64,000 nt of DNA from Balanoglossus misakiensis. Its lineage: Eukaryota; Hemichordata. Both the position numbers and the translations under genes were made by a program. Location: NCBI GenBank assembly GCA_040954595.2, contig CM082587.2, forward strand, positions 3,286,001 through 3,350,000, written 5' to 3'. The notes beneath the pieces were generated by a model. That model was not told the origin of the DNA and did not search any database. It worked only from the letters and a program-made list of their open reading frames with translations. Below, piece by piece: positions 1 through 12,298 of the stretch. Position 1 is the first letter of the stretch. The number at the start of each line of letters is the position of its first letter.

Positions 1-210
1 ATGCTGAAAATCAGAGCATTTCATGTACATTTTGGATATTTACTCACCTGTCCAAGGTTAACAGGTTTATATTCCAAGGCTAATCCCACAAACTCAACCC
101 TAAAAATATCAAGTATTATTTTACTCGGTTAATGCTGCAGGCATTGAAAACAGGGGTTATTGCTTAATTAAAATCTTCATTTAAGTAAAGTATCATATTT
201 GCGAACTTAC

Positions 211-342
211 CACACATTTTTGTCAAGTCCCTGGATTCTCTTGGCTGGGCCGTGCTTCTTAGACATTGTTGGGGCCTGTGAAAGTGTCAAATGAAACGCA
301 TGAGACAGACAGACAGACAGACGGACAGATAGACAGACAGAT

Positions 343-374
<32 letters not shown>

Positions 375-750
375 AGTATGGAGAAAGATACATGTAAAGC
401 AAGTAATTGTCTTGGAGAGGCAGAAGCGATGGTTAACCCATCCTGTCAATGGGCACATGTACATGCATACATGCACCCATTCAATAAAATTAAAATGACA
501 TCAGAAAATGAACATCACCCCACTATACATGACAAATTTGAAGACAACTATATGTTTCCTCTGTCACGTTTAACTACTGTAGATTACTGTAACCTTACAC
601 GTCACTCATTTTCAAAACAATTGTTCTGAAATCATCAGTACTTACAGATGAGCTGAAGTGAACTGGTTGATTGCTAAATAAAGAGTACGCAGCTGGATTA
701 AGCACCCTACGTGATAGCTGTTTTATTGTGTGAATAGTGGCAAGCATCAT
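211..750 (-). CDS. KYAT3: KYAT3-like kynurenine aminotransferase, N-terminal two exons only (partial at left edge)
   Basis: Two minus-strand exons are visible: 646-750 (35 codons, phase 0 donor TCT|GTAAGT) and 211-275 (acceptor CACAG, donor TG|GTAAGT, phase 2). The first encodes a basic, Ser-rich, acid-free leader (MMLATIHTIKQLSRRV, then FSNQPVHFSSS) typical of a mitochondrial targeting peptide. The second encodes APTMSKKHGPAKRIQGLDK followed by NVW. This matches the start of KYAT1/KYAT3 (kynurenine-oxoglutarate transaminase / cysteine-S-conjugate beta-lyase, a PLP enzyme of fold type I), where AKRIxGLDxNVW precedes the first helix. The PLP lysine and the rest of the enzyme lie left of base 1. 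The ATG at 264-266 could start a cytosolic form. The start at 748-750 was preferred over an upstream in-frame ATG at 832-834 because it begins the basic leader. The identification rests on about 20 residues. Confidence 0.75.
303..376. repeat. (GACA)n microsatellite
   Basis: An imperfect CAGA/GACA tetranucleotide array, interrupted by GACGGACAGATA variants. It lies in the intron between the two KYAT3-like exons, 28 bases from the exon 2 acceptor. It also generates a spurious CLSVCLSVRLSV reading frame. Confidence 0.95.
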
Positions 751-2540
751 ACACCTGTATGAACAACTATTAGAAGAAATATATTCACTTAATGAGAATG
801 TGACAGCATGGTGTGTTCCCATATTGCTTTCCATCTCACTTATTCAAGTGGCTTCTACGAGCAAGCTTACCAGGTTAACATGCGTCATGAAGTTACTAGA
901 ATCTACTCTCATGATATGCAAACAGACTAAAGCCAAACCAGACACCAAATGATTGTGAAAAATTGCTCAATTTCCACAAATGCCTGGTTTATAGGGGACC
1001 CTTTGACATACATGTAGTCCTAATAAAAGTCTAGAAAGTGTTTTTTAAGCTTGCTCCCCACACATGATATATACATGTATATTACTTGCACAGCACACAA
1101 CTCCAAGAGGACTACCTGGTATCCTTGAGAGTCAAAAGCCTGCGCTATACAGCATGAAGCAGTAACTGCACCTACAGGACAAAATGTAGTCAGTAAGTCT
1201 GCACATGAGTTTGTCAATAGCAGGTAGTTGATTCATAGGAGAAAAAATGTTAGATTTACTGGGGCTTTATTTTGGTGATAGATACGGTATATTATTAATT
1301 TTGCCAGGTTTCCCAACCATTACAATCTCCCTCTGTTGTATTGTGCTACGTGATCTTTTCAGTGAAATACTCATTGCCCTATGTTTCCTGATCTGTGTAA
1401 TCTCAGTAAAACATGTTCTAGCAAGCATTAATGCATCATGAACAATGAGAAAAAAAATGTGCGGAGGTTGAATACTCATCATAAACAATAGACATTTTCT
1501 ATAACTGCAGCTTTGCATGCATATAATGCCGGGTACACTGTAAACCTCTAAAGCTTTCATGTTTCATCTTGTTATTTCATATTTTATTTTGCACAACTAT
1601 GAATAGAACATTCTGAATGCTGACCAAGATTTTATCTGCCACAATCAAATCTGGGTCACTGCAAATCTGGGTCACACTCATGCAACAACAGCCGAGTCTT
1701 GTTATTATTTCCCTCAATTTTCTCTCTCTTTGAGTTTGCCTCCTGGTCGAGTCGGGTTTATTGTAACCATGGTAACGGTACACTTGGGCCGTATGCCGAA
1801 GCCCCCATGATTGTACACTGGAGTGGGTTGCAATCACGGATAAATCTTACAGTTACACATGGTTATTAAACTACGGTATATGGTGGACGCACTTGTACTC
1901 TCACAGTCAGTGAAACTGCAAGTGTAAAATCATATCCAAACTCGAGATCATGTACAACAGTGTAACGATTTTATAATCAACAGCGTATGTTAAACAAACC
2001 TTTCGACACTTCGCTCAGCCTGCAACTTGCTTTAATGTCTCCTCATCATATCCTTTCTCGGATTTATATATTGAATATTGTTTGTAATTATATATACGAA
2101 GTTCACGCCAGACACAAACGGTGGTGGCGCTCCAACTTCCGTTTCAGGAGTGACCCAGTTCCCCTAACTTTATGAGAACTTGTATTTGCGTGCAATCGTG
2201 TGGTTCTCATAGCTTTTCAAAAATATATCGTATTTTATCATATGTTTCACGTGTTTAGTCACAGTCCCTCTATTATCAGCCTTGCCGTCGGTAGAAACAT
2301 GCATGCTTCCTCCAACAATCCACTGTATGATTTAATGTTCACAATTCAAAAGTTAGGCTACATATGTTGCTTCCTGTAAATCACTGGTTTATATATATTT
2401 TGCAGAGGATGGGGGGTTTGAGGTCAATATTTTCGGATCTAGACAGATATGATCGTCGCGTTTTGACCTATGATCTATTGAACAGTTGAGCGGTTAAGCT
2501 AACACTGTCAAGATATATACGAAGGCCAAATGCGCCCCTA
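751..2540. other. Head-to-head intergenic region between KYAT3-like gene and GH31-1
   Basis: About 1.8 kb separates the two start codons, so the interval should hold both 5' ends and promoters. The small open frames here are short, repeat-free and show no family resemblance. No convincing TATA box or CpG-rich core was found. Confidence 0.4.
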
Positions 2541-4818
2541 ATGTTCCACTGCAAAAGAACCATGTTCAAATTGTCTCTTGTAGTCTTGGCAACAGCAGCT
2601 CTGATTGGGTATTGGTTGTACTCGGGGATTGGTACAGGACTTTTGTTTCAGAATATTCTTTGGAATCGGCATAATCTCGAAACACTCGTGGTTGACAGAC
2701 TGCACTATGACTTGAGAAGCCATGAATTTACTTTGAAGAAGTCTGTCGACGGAACTGCCGTTTTGCAAGGCACTTTGGGAGAGTACTTCGATGACACAGA
2801 GGTACGGGAGTGTGAAAGCACTTTGCAAAACGGTTTCAGTCACTGCGCGGAGTTCCCACTCCAAGCTCGGCTGAGGATACTACACCAGCCCTCATCTGGA
2901 AACACAGACTGTTATGTCATTGCCTGGGAAGCTCTTGCCGGTGATGTTTGCCCACAAGATTGTCTAGATCTCTCGGATAGCCACTGGTATGGTGGCTCGG
3001 AGTTACTGCACCAGCACTGGCCAATCGAGAAGTCAAGCGTCCCTATGCAACCGTACCAGACCGCCGACGCCGGGCTCATACGCAATAAAACCACTTACGG
3101 GGGATTTCTCGAGAGATTTTTCGTGAATTCGAAAGGAGTCGGCGTCTTTGTCGACAGCTCAGTCCACTTGCACGCTAGCATAAACGAGAAGGGGGATGCA
3201 AAACTGTGCATCAAATCGAAAAGCTATGGCGACAGTTACCATGGGAACAAAGATTCAGATTTGAGATACACACTCTGTGTGGGCAATAATGTCAAAGATG
3301 TGTACACCTTCATGTCGCAGGAGTACCTGGACAACCCAGAAGGGATCCCCGACGAACGGATGTTCCGTTCCCCGATTTGGTCAACGTGGGCCAGGTACAA
3401 AACCGCGGTCAACCAGACGAAAGTGATGAGCTTTGCTCACGAAATCAAAAGCCGCGGTTTCTCCAACAGCCAGATCGAGATAGACGACATGTGGTCGCCG
3501 GCCTACGGCGATTTCGAGTTTTCTGGCGACAAATTTCCCGACGCACGGGGGATGGTTTCCGCCCTGCATGCCATGGGATTTCGAGTCACCGCCTGGGTTA
3601 TCCCTTTCACGGATTTGGATTCCAAAGCCTACAGAGAAGGGCGAGAGAAGGGCTACCTGGTCGCGGACAACAGCGAAATGCCGGTGCTAACAAACTGGTG
3701 GCAAGGCGTCGGTGCAATGATTGACTTTACAAACCCAGACGCCTGCCAATGGTTCCTTGGCAGACTTGATAAATTGAGAGAAGTCGTTGGATTAAATTCT
3801 TACAAGATTGACGCCGGCGAAACTAATTTTCTTCCCGCCTCGATCAAGACCCACCGACTTCTGACAGACCCCGGCGACTACACAAAGTACTACGTCGACT
3901 GCGTCGCGAGACTGGGTCGCCAGATTGAGGTTCGCACCGGGTATCGAACTCAGAAGTATGCCGTCCACCAGAGGATGTTTGACAAGGACTCGACGTGGGG
4001 CTACGACAACGGGCTGAGAACGGTGATCCCGACCGCCTTGGTGATGGGCGTCATCGGCTACCCGTTCACCCTCCCCGACATGATCGGCGGCAACGCCTAC
4101 CACCCCGTCGACATCTCGATTACCGTCTTCCCGGAGAGGGAGCTCTTCATCCGGTGGATGCAGCTCACCGCTTACCTGCCGTCCATGCAGTTCTCCCTGT
4201 CGCCATGGCAATATGACGACGAAGTGGTTGACATGGCGCTGAGGTTGGTTCAGGTTCACGAGGACGTGGTGGCGCCGATTGTGTTGAAAGCAGCCAGAGA
4301 GGCAACTGTGGCAGGTGCGTGTATCATGATAATAGTTCAGAGCACAGTTTCTGGAAACCAAAGGATGAAATTGAACTTGAAGACAGTCGTACATCTGAAA
4401 TAAATTTGAAATGGCTCTATTTGCGTTCCGAAGCATAGACTAACTTTTGCAAAACATCTAAGTTATATCCTAAACTATGATATTCACACAGATTTATATT
4501 CTGAAAATTGGTTTATGTTCAGTGGAGAAAAAATTGACGTGTGTGCCTTGGTTTTCAGGTACACCGATCATCCGACCGCTTTGGTGGATTTCCCCGGAAG
4601 ACGAAGTTGCCCTAACAACGGATTCCGAGTTTCTCGTGGGTGACGATCTGTTGGTTGCTCCCATTCTCGACAGGGGTGGTCGAAGTCGTGATATCTACCT
4701 GCCGAACGGTCAATGGACAGACGACCTGCGCGGTGGCCAACACACAGGAGCGACGTGGCTGAATGACTACACAATCGATTTGCATGAGATCGCCACTTTC
4801 ACAAGGGTCAAGAAATAG
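2541..4818 (+). CDS. GH31-1: MYORG-like type II membrane glycosidase, catalytic residues present
   Basis: Two exons, 2541-4314 and 4559-4818 (donor GCAG|GTGCGT, acceptor TTTTCAG), join in phase 1 to give 677 residues. A short N-terminal tail is followed by one hydrophobic segment (about residues 8-30, LSLVVLATAALIGYWLYS), so a signal-anchor with a lumenal or extracellular enzyme is expected. Family landmarks in order are DSHWYGGSE, WPIE, FRSPIWSTWARYK, IEIDDMWSPAYGDFEF, NWWQGVGAMIDFTN, SYKIDAGE, WGYDNGL, GYPFTLPDMIGGNAY and IIRPLWW. Asp424 in KIDAGE fits the GH31 nucleophile and Asp489 in GYDNG the acid/base. The closest family known to me is MYORG, reported as a lysosomal/ER-type alpha-galactosidase. 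The true substrate is not visible from sequence. A second ATG at 2562 would shorten the tail by seven residues. Confidence 0.93.
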
Positions 4819-6040
4819 CTTGCAAAAAAAATAATGTCGTGATCTCACTGTGATGTCCACAGAGGGAGATGGGGTGAAATGAGTGGCCTATTATTAATTT
4901 ATACACAGAAAATGATGTTATTTCAATATAAATGTATTTTACTGAAGGCACGGGGATGACAAATGGTTTACAGTACAATGTACTTGCTGATGCTCTGGCA
5001 ACAGAAACTTTTGCGAAATATACTTGAGGGCATAAGTCTGGGGTCATATCACTGATGCGAGAACTTCAGGCTGGAGTACGTGCAGCGTTCTGTCAGGCGT
5101 ATGTCGTGTCAGTTATACAGCTGTCTATTGGTCAATACGCATACACATGTAATAAAGATGACAATTTTGCGCAAATAGGTCACTGCAATACAAACTAAAA
5201 CCGCATTCATGAATACGTACGAAAATGTGTATGTTTCTGCGCTTGCCCAAATCATATGCGTTCTGGTTGACTTTTGCCTTCAATCGCAATGGTGAAGTCC
5301 AACACTTGTGCAAAATTTACGCGACCCGAGGCAAATGTCATGTAAGAGAAAACACTACTCGGCTATTAAAATACAACTTGAAGCATTTCTATGATATGCG
5401 TCATAAAACTCATTATAAAATTCTTTGTTTAAATGAAAAATAACGTAAAATCAGTTTGTCATATTTGGTTATGTACAGTCATACAAAAATAATGACTATG
5501 CAAAGTACTGTAGGTGCAATGTACATAGGCGGAGGTCTTGTCCGAATACTGGGACGCATGCAACAGAAACTGAATGATGTATGAATAAACATCAATAACT
5601 TGCGTGGGCAATAGAAAAAAAAATCTCATTGCAGTCTTTGTCAGACTAAAATCAATTAAAATCAGAAGCAAACTGACCGAGCACCAAAAATAGGGATTTA
5701 ATATGCCCGTGCTCTTAGACTTTCTCCTCCAAGAACCATGCATTAAAAATATTAGACCATAGTGGTAGCACACGTTCTGACTATGATTCAGGTCACTCCG
5801 ATATCTTGTTATTGCTTTATCGTTGATTAGAATTATGGTAATATGGTCGGATTAAAAAAATATGCAAGATAGGTAACTGTTGTAAGTGGGAATAGGACGA
5901 TCCACTGTGAAATTGGGACTGGGTGCCATACGATCGTTACTCACTGTTGTATATCAACCCTCATTTTCACTCTGTGGTTTTCACCCACTTTCACGGCATT
6001 CACAGACATGTGATGTCTTCTACACTCTATCACGCCAGCT
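4819..6040. other. Tail-to-tail intergenic region between GH31-1 and GH31-2
   Basis: This 1.2-kb AT-rich interval holds the 3' ends of two convergent genes. The open frames are short and lack family motifs. No repeat or RNA gene was recognised. Confidence 0.4.
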
Positions 6041-8248
6041 TTACTGCTCTTCCCTGGTAAACGTCGCAATCTCGGACAGCTTTACCCTATAGTCCCTAAG
6101 CCAGCGTTCGCCCTCGAAGTACCCTCCCCGGAGGCCGTCCCGCCATTTCCCCGGGGGCAAGTACACGTCCCGTTCCCTGGCCCCTTTATCCAGGATCGGC
6201 GCCACCATGAGGTCGTCGCCGACCAGGAACTGGTCGTCAGACTTCAGCGCGTTAGGGTCATCCGGGGCAATCCACCACAGAGGTCGAATTATTGGTGACC
6301 CTGAATTGAATAGAAATGTAGAAACGAATAAAATATACAAGAAAATATATATGCTTGAAAACGGGATCAAGCGTCAAAACCCTCTCTTTGCAACTTTTAA
6401 AAAATCACCCCCCCCCCCAAATGTGGTCTCATTTAGTAGCGGCATTATAGCCTCACCTGTTTCCACGGCTTGTGCGGCAGCCTTTAACATGACAGAGGCG
6501 AGATTTTCGTGGACATGGACCATTTCTTTGGCGATGTTGAAAACCTCGGCGTTGTACTCCCACGGGCAAATTGAAAATGTCATCACAGGTAAATATGCGG
6601 CCAGTTGGACCCATCGGATGAGCAGCTCCCTCTCTGGCAAGACAGCCTTTCCCCTCCAATCACGTTCGGCGCCGTTCCCGCCAACTATTCCCGGCGCCAC
6701 GAACGGATACCCCACAATTCCAGCCACGAAGGTGGCAGGGATTATCGACTTCAGCCCGTTGTCGTACCCCCATCGCCCGAATCTGTCGTAAAGTTTCACA
6801 AAGATGGGGAGGTTTTGAGTTCTGTGGGCGGTCTGTACATCAACCGTTCCTCCGAGTCTGGCGGCCATCTGGACGTATTTGGTGCTGTACTCGTTGGGCG
6901 TGCGAAGTCCGTGCTGAACAACGTAACTTTCCGGTAGATAGTACACCTCTCCCGCCCCGAATTTAAATGTATCTATACCGATTTCGTGCCGTAGCTTTTC
7001 CAGTCGGCCAACAAACCAATCCACCGCTTCATTGTTGGTGACGTCCAAGACCACGCAAAGGTCTGAATGGAAACAGCTGATCACGGCCGGCGCACGCCCT
7101 TTGCCATCCTTGAGCCAGTAGTCGCGTTCCAGACCCACACCAAACGCCTCGGAATTCAGACTGGCAAACGGGGTGACCCACACACTCACGGTGGTGACCC
7201 CCATGCTGTGCAAACGATCGGTCATGCCCCGGGCATCGGGGAATTTCACCGGGTCGAATTCGAAATCCCCGTAAACGCTCTCCCAGCCATTGTCGATGTG
7301 CAGGTGTCCCATGGGAAACCAGTTGCTGCTCACGTCGTCTGCAAGTTGAAGTACCCGGCTTTGGTTGACATCCGTCCGGTACTTGGCCCAGGTTGACCAC
7401 ACGGGATTTCTGAACAAGTCTGCGGAGGGGGCCTGTGTAGGACGATTGAAGTGTCTCTGCGACATGAACTGGTGAATGGTTCTGACGTTGTTCCCCAAGC
7501 ACACCTGGTACTTTAACCTCAAGAAGGTGTCATCGGGGTTGTTGTAGAGTTTCGAATCATACGCTGTTTTGAGACACAGCATCTGGTCGTCGTTGTTGGT
7601 GCTCACGTGGAGGGGGATGAAGTCATTGACCTTCACAGCAACTCCGCGAGAGTTCACCCAGTACCGCTCCACGATGGAACCGAAACGGGTCGTCACCGAC
7701 GCCTGCATCGGCATCTGGACGGTTTCGATCGGCCAGTGCTGAAAGAAAGACTCCGACCCGCCAAACCAATGTGCGTCCGCCATGTGCAGACAGTCCATAG
7801 GTATCACATCACACGCCAGAGAGGTCCATTCGATATCATAACAATCGATCAAATCGTACACTGAGTGAGCGATGGTGAGTTTGATCTTGTCTTCAACCTT
7901 CATGCAGACAGCATCGACAATATCCTCCGAATCCGTCTGCCTGAAGTCGCACTCTGTAAAACCTTCTTCAAAGGTCATACCTAAGCCATACGTGGCACGT
8001 AGCCTCTCCGTGTGCGAACGGTTCTTAACAACGAACTGGCCGCTGGTGGAATCAAGTATCATGTTGCCAACGATCAGAGTATGGATTCCAACAGGGTTCA
8101 GGTCCTGTCTGCTCTCCTGAGAGCCAAGCCTTCCGGACGAGCACGGTATCTGGTACCAGCTAAGTAAAGACACGGTAAAAATGACGATAATGGCGAGAAT
8201 AATCTTGGGAAGGTGTCCCAAGTTCGCGGCTTTCGTTGCTGCAGTCAT
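6041..8248 (-). CDS. GH31-2: MYORG-like protein with Gly in place of the catalytic nucleophile (probable pseudoenzyme)
   Basis: Exons 6457-8248 and 6041-6300 join in phase 1 (GAAACAG|GTGAGG, acceptor TTCAG|GG) to give 683 residues. The ATG at 8246-8248 is the first in-frame ATG; the frame continues upstream to a GTG at 8302, not used here. A signal-anchor, KIILAIIVIFTVSLLSWY, lies near residues 15-33. Most landmarks are intact (HWFGGSE, NPVWSTWAKYR, RWGYDNGL, IVGGN, IIRPLWW). However, the nucleophile motif reads TFKFGAGE: codon 6956-6958 is GGG (Gly431) where the neighbours have Asp. The IDD(M/I)W motif is IDNGW, and NWWQG/KWWQG is replaced by SCFHS. Acid/base Asp496 is kept. The frame is open throughout, so this is a maintained protein, probably lacking retaining glycosidase activity. 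It could act in binding or regulation; that is inference. Confidence 0.93.
6408..6418. repeat. C11 homopolymer
   Basis: A run of eleven C in the GH31-2 intron, read as G-rich RNA from the minus strand. Confidence 0.9.
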
Positions 8249-9165
8249 TTTCAGACCTTCTCCAGACTCAGCTGCATGCCTCCTAAGTTCAATCAATGAC
8301 ACGACAAAAGACTCCGGTCACCTGCCTCGGTTGGGACGTCGACTTCATCTACCCGGTCTGGCGGATTTATGATGCCCTTCCGTTCGCTCCCGACCCGTTT
8401 CGGCGCACCTACGTCAAAATCCTTGGCTCATAGACCTGTATACCGATTGGTAACCTCTCCATGTAATACCCTTCGCGCATTCTTTAGCCCGGAAGCGTCA
8501 AGCTACAGTCGCAGTCTAGTCTGTGACTTGCAGACTAGCTGTGAACTCGTGTGACCTCAGTTGATCTCGTTATCAAGTCTCGCCGCCTCACACGAGACTT
8601 CATAACAAAGAGACTTCAATATTGCCGACAGCGAGCTTTGTGTGGATAATCAGAGTTTCTAAATGCGACAGCACGAAATGCTTCCCAAATGTAAATTTGT
8701 AATTGTAGTCATTTCAAGTATAGCTCGAAGAATGGCTTGATTATTCGATTTGTATTGTATGACAGTACGTTTGAAGTGAGTGAGACCCAAGTACTCGCAA
8801 AGAATAAAGTCTACGACAAAGGTAAATAAAGTATGTTTACTCCGAACGATAAGCAAAAGCGAGGCTCAAAATATTAACCATAAATTTCTCTCAGACAAAT
8901 TTCATATGACAGGCATCGATAGCAATCCCACGAATGGGAACTGACGCACTGACATGTCACGGTCGCTCAAGGTCAGAGTTCACTGATGACATATTAACTA
9001 GCTTAAAATCTTTTCATGCAGCGGTAACACGCTTCTCTTACGATATTGCAATTTACGGGGATTTCTCGTCACAGGAGAACAAAGTACCAACACAGGTAAC
9101 GAGGTAGTGCTTAAGACTTTGCTTTTATGAATCACCGTGTCTGTTATATGTCTTGATATCTCGCC
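8249..9165. other. Divergent intergenic region between GH31-2 and GH31-3
   Basis: Only 917 bases lie between the two start codons, so the 5' UTRs and promoters of two oppositely oriented paralogues share this stretch. No long open frame with family similarity was seen. No canonical TATA box was convincing. Confidence 0.45.
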
Positions 9166-11342
9166 ATGGCCAAGTCGGCTGTGCTGGTGCTAATCATTGC
9201 CATGGGAACGTGGTACTATTGGCCTCTTCTGGAAAAGTGGAGTGTCTTATTGGTTGATTACATTACTGGCAATGCCGTGCATTTCGACTTTGATGAAGGC
9301 ACCCAGAAGATCGCCGTAAGAAATATCGAAGGCGAAGACGTGTTGCACATCAGGTTGGGGCAAAGGTCGGACCTTAATCAAGGGTCGGCCTCTTGTCCCC
9401 TGACCCCGAACGATGCGGACGTTTGCTTGGATTTTGACTGCGGTATGCAGTTGACGTTACGGGAGGAGACGAACGATGGCGTCCTGTGCCTCGACGTCAA
9501 ATGGCAAGCCACCAGACAAGGCGTGATACCGTCGGATTGTCTCGAGCTCGCCGGTGCTCACTGGTACGGCGGCAGTGGGATGTACCACCAGCGCTGGCCA
9601 ATCGAGGAACTGGACGCTCCCATGCAGCCGTACGTGTCCTCTGACATCCTCCAAGATATCCACGGACAATTCAGGCGAAATTACGGATCGGTGATCGAGC
9701 GGTACTGGATAAACTCTCGCGGCGTGGGCATCGCCGTCGATAACTCCGTACCCTTGCACGTGAGCATCAACGAAGACAACGACGGACTGATGTGCTTTGA
9801 GGCCGAGTATGAAGAGTCGCCGTACCAGTACCAGAGCCAGAATAAATTCCCATTTCTGAGCTACCGTGTCTGCGCAGGTGACAACGTCAGAAACATCCAC
9901 GAGTTCCTTTCCGATCGCTTATTCGATAAGCCCGATGGTATCCCGGACGAAAGAATGTTCAGGTCCCCCATCTGGTCGACCTGGGCGCGCTACAAGATGG
10001 ACATCAACCAATCGACGGTGGTCAACTTTGCACGCGAGATAAAGAGATTCGGTTTCTCCAACAGCCAGATTGAAATCGACGACATTTGGTCCCCCACCTA
10101 CGGCGATATTAAATTCGTCAAGGAAAAGTTTCCCAACCCAGCCCTGATGGTTGCTACGCTGCAGCGTCTGGGTTACCGGGTGACCGCTTGGGTCACGCCC
10201 TTTGCTAACACCGACTCCGAAGCATACGCCGAAGGGATGCGAGAGGGTTACTGGGTGATGGACTGCTCGGGAGAAGCGCCTGCGCTGGTGAAATGGTGGC
10301 AGGGCACGGGTGCACTTTTGGATGTTACTAACATGAAAGCCGTCGACTGGTTCGTTGAAAGACTTCGTGATCTGAAACGAACTGTTCATTTGGATTCGTA
10401 CAAATTCGACGCCGGAGAAGTTGCTTATCTACCGTCGTCCTGTTACCAAACCCACGAACCTCTCGAACATCCGGGCCAATACTCAACCAATTATGTCAAA
10501 ACCGTCTCTCGTCTCGGCGACCAAATCGAAGTCCGCGTCGGTCACCAGACGCAAAGCCAGAGCATATTTGTGCGCATGTTTGACAAGGACTCCAAATGGG
10601 GTTACGACAATGGCTTGCGAACGATGATACCCACGGCTCTAATCATGGGTATCCTAGGTTACCCCTTTGTTCTACCCGACATGATCGGCGGCAACGCCTA
10701 CAGCGATGAAAGTTTTCACGTCGTCGACATGCCAGAGAGGGAGCTGTTCATTCGCTGGATGCAGCTCACTGCGTACATGCCTTCCATGCAGTTTTCCATA
10801 TCGCCATGGCAATACGATATCGAGGTCGTGAAGATGGGTTTGAAAATTGTCAAGCTGCACGAAGAAGTTGTGGCCCCGTTGGTTTTAGAACTTGCAGAAG
10901 AGGCCACGAAAACAGGTATGGCACATTGATACAGATGCTAACATATGCAAGAGTAGGTCAAACGTCACCTAATAATATTAAGAACAAAAGCCCACATGCA
11001 TGCATCATTTGGTTTAGTGCAATCCCAGTACATTATGACTCAAGTAACATGTATATCGGTGACTTTTCAGGAGCGCCCATCATGCGACCACTCTGGTGGA
11101 TCGCCCCCAACGACGAGGCAGCGCAGACAATCGACTCCGAATACCTCATCGGCGATAACTTCTTGGTGGCTCCTATACTGGAAGACGGCGCCCGCAAAAG
11201 GGACATCTATCTTCCTCGCGGTGTGTGGAAAGACACCCTGGATAAGCTTGGCCAAATTGAGGGAGGGAAATGGCTCAAAGACTATCCCATTGAACTAGAT
11301 GAAATAGCCACGTTTACTAGAATATCGCCAGAAGAACCATGA
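9166..11342 (+). CDS. GH31-3: MYORG-like type II membrane glycosidase, catalytic residues present
   Basis: Exons 9166-10915 (AAAACAG|GTATGG) and 11071-11342 (TTTTCAG|GAGCG) join in phase 1 to give 673 residues. The start is a good-context ATG (GCCATGG). Residues 4-22 (SAVLVLIIAMGTWYYW) form a signal-anchor almost at the N-terminus. The enzyme part closely follows GH31-1: AHWYGGSGM, FRSPIWSTWARYK, IEIDDIWSPTYGD, KWWQGTGALLDVTN, SYKFDAGE (Asp415, nucleophile), WGYDNGL (Asp481, acid/base), LPDMIGGNAY and IMRPLWW. It is therefore expected to be active on an alpha-linked sugar, as proposed for MYORG relatives. Similar motifs and the shared intron mark GH31-1 and GH31-3 as recent paralogues, with the divergent GH31-2 inverted between them. 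Confidence 0.94.
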
Positions 11343-12298
11343 AGTGGTTTAATGTCAACTTTCTTTTTTTATGTATTAAAACAATGTTCTTTTATTCGTC
11401 TCTCTCGTTATTTCTATATCCTGTGTTGCATACAGTTTGACTACGTCCCGGGACCGTGTTGCTATATACCAGGCAGAAAATGAAGTTGTGCACTATTTAT
11501 TACAAAATAGTGGACGTATAACATATGACATAATAGAGCCAGCACAATACACATTGGGCGTAAAGATTGCATATTATGCAAGCTAAAGCCACTTATACCA
11601 ACTTTGAAGCCTCAGCATGAGAGTCATCTTGAAAGTGTTCATTTTAAAGTAGTTCCCCAATGGCTTGCAGACACTCGAAGCGAAATATCGACAGGGCTAA
11701 GATGAAATTCCAATGGCAACACTGGAAGAGAAATCTAATCCGTCGTTTACTCTAAGTTTAGTTCTGTTGACGCTTCTGACTGTGCATTCTGAGACAGGAC
11801 CGAGGCTGACCCTTGAGCCTGATCTCAACGGCGATATGATCGCAAATACCGTTCCCTGTTTGCTTGTTTTCTTGCTTCTCTGGCTGACCGGTTTCAAAAG
11901 TGGTAAGGACAACAAACCTTGACTTGCAGTGCAGTGCAGTGGATAAGGAGACTCTGTGTCTATATACAACTCATTGGTGCCATCAACTGGCAACAGTCTG
12001 GTACATGTATTTGCAGAAAGCGAAATAATTGTAGTAGGCCGAGATGCACTGAGCTGATGCGACTTCTTACATTTATATTGAAGACTAAGAACATCGGCAA
12101 AAGCTTAGTAATTCAACTAAAATATAATTTATGAATAAAAAGGACTTGTGTTCAGTATATTAAATACCAAAACAACTCTTTTTCTCTGTCATTCGGAACA
12201 TGCAAACTTCTGCCACAGATATCGCTCTTTGCTTCATCTGGATCAGTTTCAGTTGTGGTTTCGGGGTTGAAATGTCACGGGCTTCAACGCCTATGTCA
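11343..12298. other. Convergent intergenic region, GH31-3 and Prrx 3' ends
   Basis: This 0.95-kb interval holds the 3' UTRs of GH31-3 (plus) and Prrx (minus). Two overlapping frames near 11700-11990 (69 and 98 residues, opposite strands) resemble no known family and are not called. Confidence 0.4.

Noticed and set aside
303-376. CRISPR-like array
   Set aside because: It is a tetranucleotide microsatellite with no spacers, in animal DNA.
3792-4436. 214-codon minus-strand frame across GH31-1
   Set aside because: It lies opposite conserved GH31 exon sequence and has no family motif; it is a shadow of the coding strand.
8249-8302. N-terminal extension of GH31-2 from a GTG codon at 8302
   Set aside because: GTG is not a normal start in animal nuclear genes; the first ATG at 8246-8248 gives the expected short tail before the signal-anchor.
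11697-11993. Overlapping 69- and 98-codon frames on opposite strands
   Set aside because: Neither shows a family motif, splice context or a convincing signal peptide; the region is probably 3' UTR of convergent genes.
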